A program made the translations under genes and the position numbers. A stretch of DNA of 5,598 nucleotides. Source: JACRDV01 sp024860865 [NCBI: Methanobacteriota archaeon]. GTDB taxonomy: Archaea; JACRDV01. The stretch's first letter is position 1. Each line of letters begins with the position of its first letter. Where the stretch lies: contig JACRDV010000139.1 of NCBI GenBank assembly GCA_024860865.1, forward strand, positions 1-5,598, in the 5' to 3' direction. Below the pieces are notes generated by a model. That model saw nothing but the letters and a program-made list of their open reading frames with translations. It did not search any database and had not been told where the DNA came from. Of the stretch, positions 4,463 through 5,598 are shown piece by piece.

Positions 4463-5598
4463 CTAAGCACGATACCTCAGAATAGCAGCAACTCCACCAA
4501 AGGAGTTTAAAAGTTGCCCCCCTTCTTCCGTATCAACTGATATCATTTCAACTGAAGCACCAGTTTTTTCAGCCAGATCAGAAAGTTCATCAACAACATC
4601 TTTGGCTTCAACAACTATCAACTGGCTTTTGATATTCAAAGTGCTTTCGCATTTTGGACATACTCCTAACTCTTCTTTAAACTGCTCTACATCAGAAACT
4701 GTTTTTTCAAATCCATAATCGCAACTTTGGTTAGAGCATTTTACTTTTACTCTAAATTTTCTTAGAGCCTCTGATAATAACAAGATCTCAACTGAGCCTG
4801 CACTTAGGAAATGCCTAACTTCTGCCTCACCATAAGTAGCTAATCCTTTATCTTTAACAACTTCAGCAAAGAAGCGCTGGACTAGCTTCTTTTCCTTAGT
4901 TATATCGAGCTCTTCAATAACTTCACTCGCCTTATTCACAAGCTCTTGAATTCCATATTCATCAGTATAACCAGTATCGATTAGACCGATCACCTTTTCT
5001 TTAAGGCGGTAATCGAGGTAGTCCTTGCTTGAGAATTCTTCTTTGGTTGGACCTGGGCCGCCTATGATAACTCCTTTTAGCTCTGGTACGCCGAGAAACA
5101 GCTCATTTGCTTTCTTTCCCAAGCGATCGAAAAACTCATGTACTGCTTGTTCTATTAAGCGTTCGAAACGTTTTGCACTTTGTCCCCCGGCATCGTGTTT
5201 CCCCATAACACCAGAAGTCAACTTTTTCAAAACTTCAACATGCTTTCCTCTAAGAGTTCCAATTGTAGCTTCTTTTCTATCAATGACAAGCAATCCAAAG
5301 GTCTCTTTTTCCTTTATCATGTCTTTTAATGGATCTAAGAAAAACTTTTCATCACAGCGATACAAATAAACTCCGACTGGCTCTGGGGGCTCAACCAAAT
5401 ATATTTCCATCTTTTCAGTAATTGGTCCAGTAGGTATAGTTCCACAAAAAATTGCCAATCCATTTTCAGGCGGTTTATTGAATAATTTTAACCTCTGTAA
5501 AATCATTGAGATTGCTCCTTGAACGTTTGTTCTTGTTCGCTTTGACTTTATGTTCCCAGCTTGAGCATACTCAGCTCTCATTTGATTTGTAACATCTG
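4463..5598 (-). CDS. prf1: Peptide chain release factor aRF1, N-terminus beyond the right edge
   Basis: Archaeal class I release factor: it recognises all three stop codons in the ribosomal A site and triggers peptide release. The minus-strand frame is open through the right edge. It reads DVTNQ before the first internal Met at 5581, matching the conserved EVTN-type block, so that Met is not the start and roughly 40-50 residues are missing. The following positions count from that Met. Stop-codon recognition motifs are NIKS (10-13, in QAGNIKSKRTRTNV) and Y-x-C-x3-F (74-80, YRCDEKF). The catalytic GGQ is at 132-134 (HDAGGQSAKRFERL). The C-terminal domain carries a four-cysteine minidomain (CSNQSC and CPKC), then ends in FGGVAAILRYRA. 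It terminates at a TAG (4463-4465). About 377 residues are visible, against roughly 410-420 expected. No frame damage is seen. The PDCD5-family and eL43 genes follow on the same strand. Confidence 0.97.
   Translation of the reverse strand, partial: DVTNQMRAEYAQAGNIKSKRTRTNVQGAISMILQRLKLFNKPPENGLAIFCGTIPTGPITEKMEIYLVEPPEPVGVYLYRCDEKFFLDPLKDMIKEKETFGLLVIDRKEATIGTLRGKHVEVLKKLTSGVMGKHDAGGQSAKRFERLIEQAVHEFFDRLGKKANELFLGVPELKGVIIGGPGPTKEEFSSKDYLDYRLKEKVIGLIDTGYTDEYGIQELVNKASEVIEELDITKEKKLVQRFFAEVVKDKGLATYGEAEVRHFLSAGSVEILLLSEALRKFRVKVKCSNQSCDYGFEKTVSDVEQFKEELGVCPKCESTLNIKSQLIVVEAKDVVDELSDLAEKTGASVEMISVDTEEGGQLLNSFGGVAAILRYRA

Noticed and set aside
5025-5369. Plus-strand open frame of 114 codons
   Set aside because: Antisense to the GGQ-containing core of aRF1; a by-product of that gene's codon use.
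5579-5581. ATG at 5581 as the start of aRF1
   Set aside because: The frame continues upstream to the edge with conserved residues (DVTNQ), and the N-terminal domain before NIKS would otherwise be missing.

Overview
This AT-rich window reads as archaeal chromosomal DNA. It carries archaeal-type class I release factor aRF1 and, although their frames are broken, recognisable PDCD5-family and ribosomal protein eL43 (L37Ae) genes, all typical of archaea and eukaryotes. Short genes, tight spacing and the style of the proteins suggest a DPANN-like lineage, but that is only an inference. Nearly all genes lie on the minus strand; the exception is a transposase remnant.

Layout in minus-strand transcription order (right to left): aRF1 enters from the right edge without its N-terminus (4463-5598). 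A PDCD5-family gene (4157-4402) and an eL43 gene (3914-4140) follow, both clearly recognisable but interrupted by small indels that mostly look like deletions. Next come a small unrecognised gene with a frame break at its start (3783-3939) and an intact MntA/HepT (MNT-HEPN) toxin-antitoxin pair (2918-3764). A stretch of about 420 bases (2497-2917) holds repeats and start-less open frames but no intact gene. It is bounded on the left by an N-terminal fragment of an IS110-family transposase on the plus strand (2268-2495). Divergent from that lies a complete arginyl-tRNA synthetase gene (498-2222), followed by a possible terminator hairpin. The start of an unrecognised protein runs off the left edge (1-325).

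Functionally this is a translation-related neighbourhood (aRF1, eL43, ArgRS, PDCD5) into which an accessory island has apparently been placed: a toxin-antitoxin module plus decayed mobile DNA. In the toxin-antitoxin pair, a nucleotidyltransferase antitoxin is expected to AMPylate the HEPN RNase toxin on the tyrosine of its R-x4-H-x-Y motif; both active-site motifs are complete here.

Two things deserve a second look. First, frame-breaking indels cluster in the small genes at 3783-4402, and probably also at 1-120, while the long genes nearby are intact. Second, a family of three related repeats of about 30-34 bases occurs in the IS110 remnant region, two in one orientation and one inverted. The inverted copy starts exactly where transposase similarity stops.
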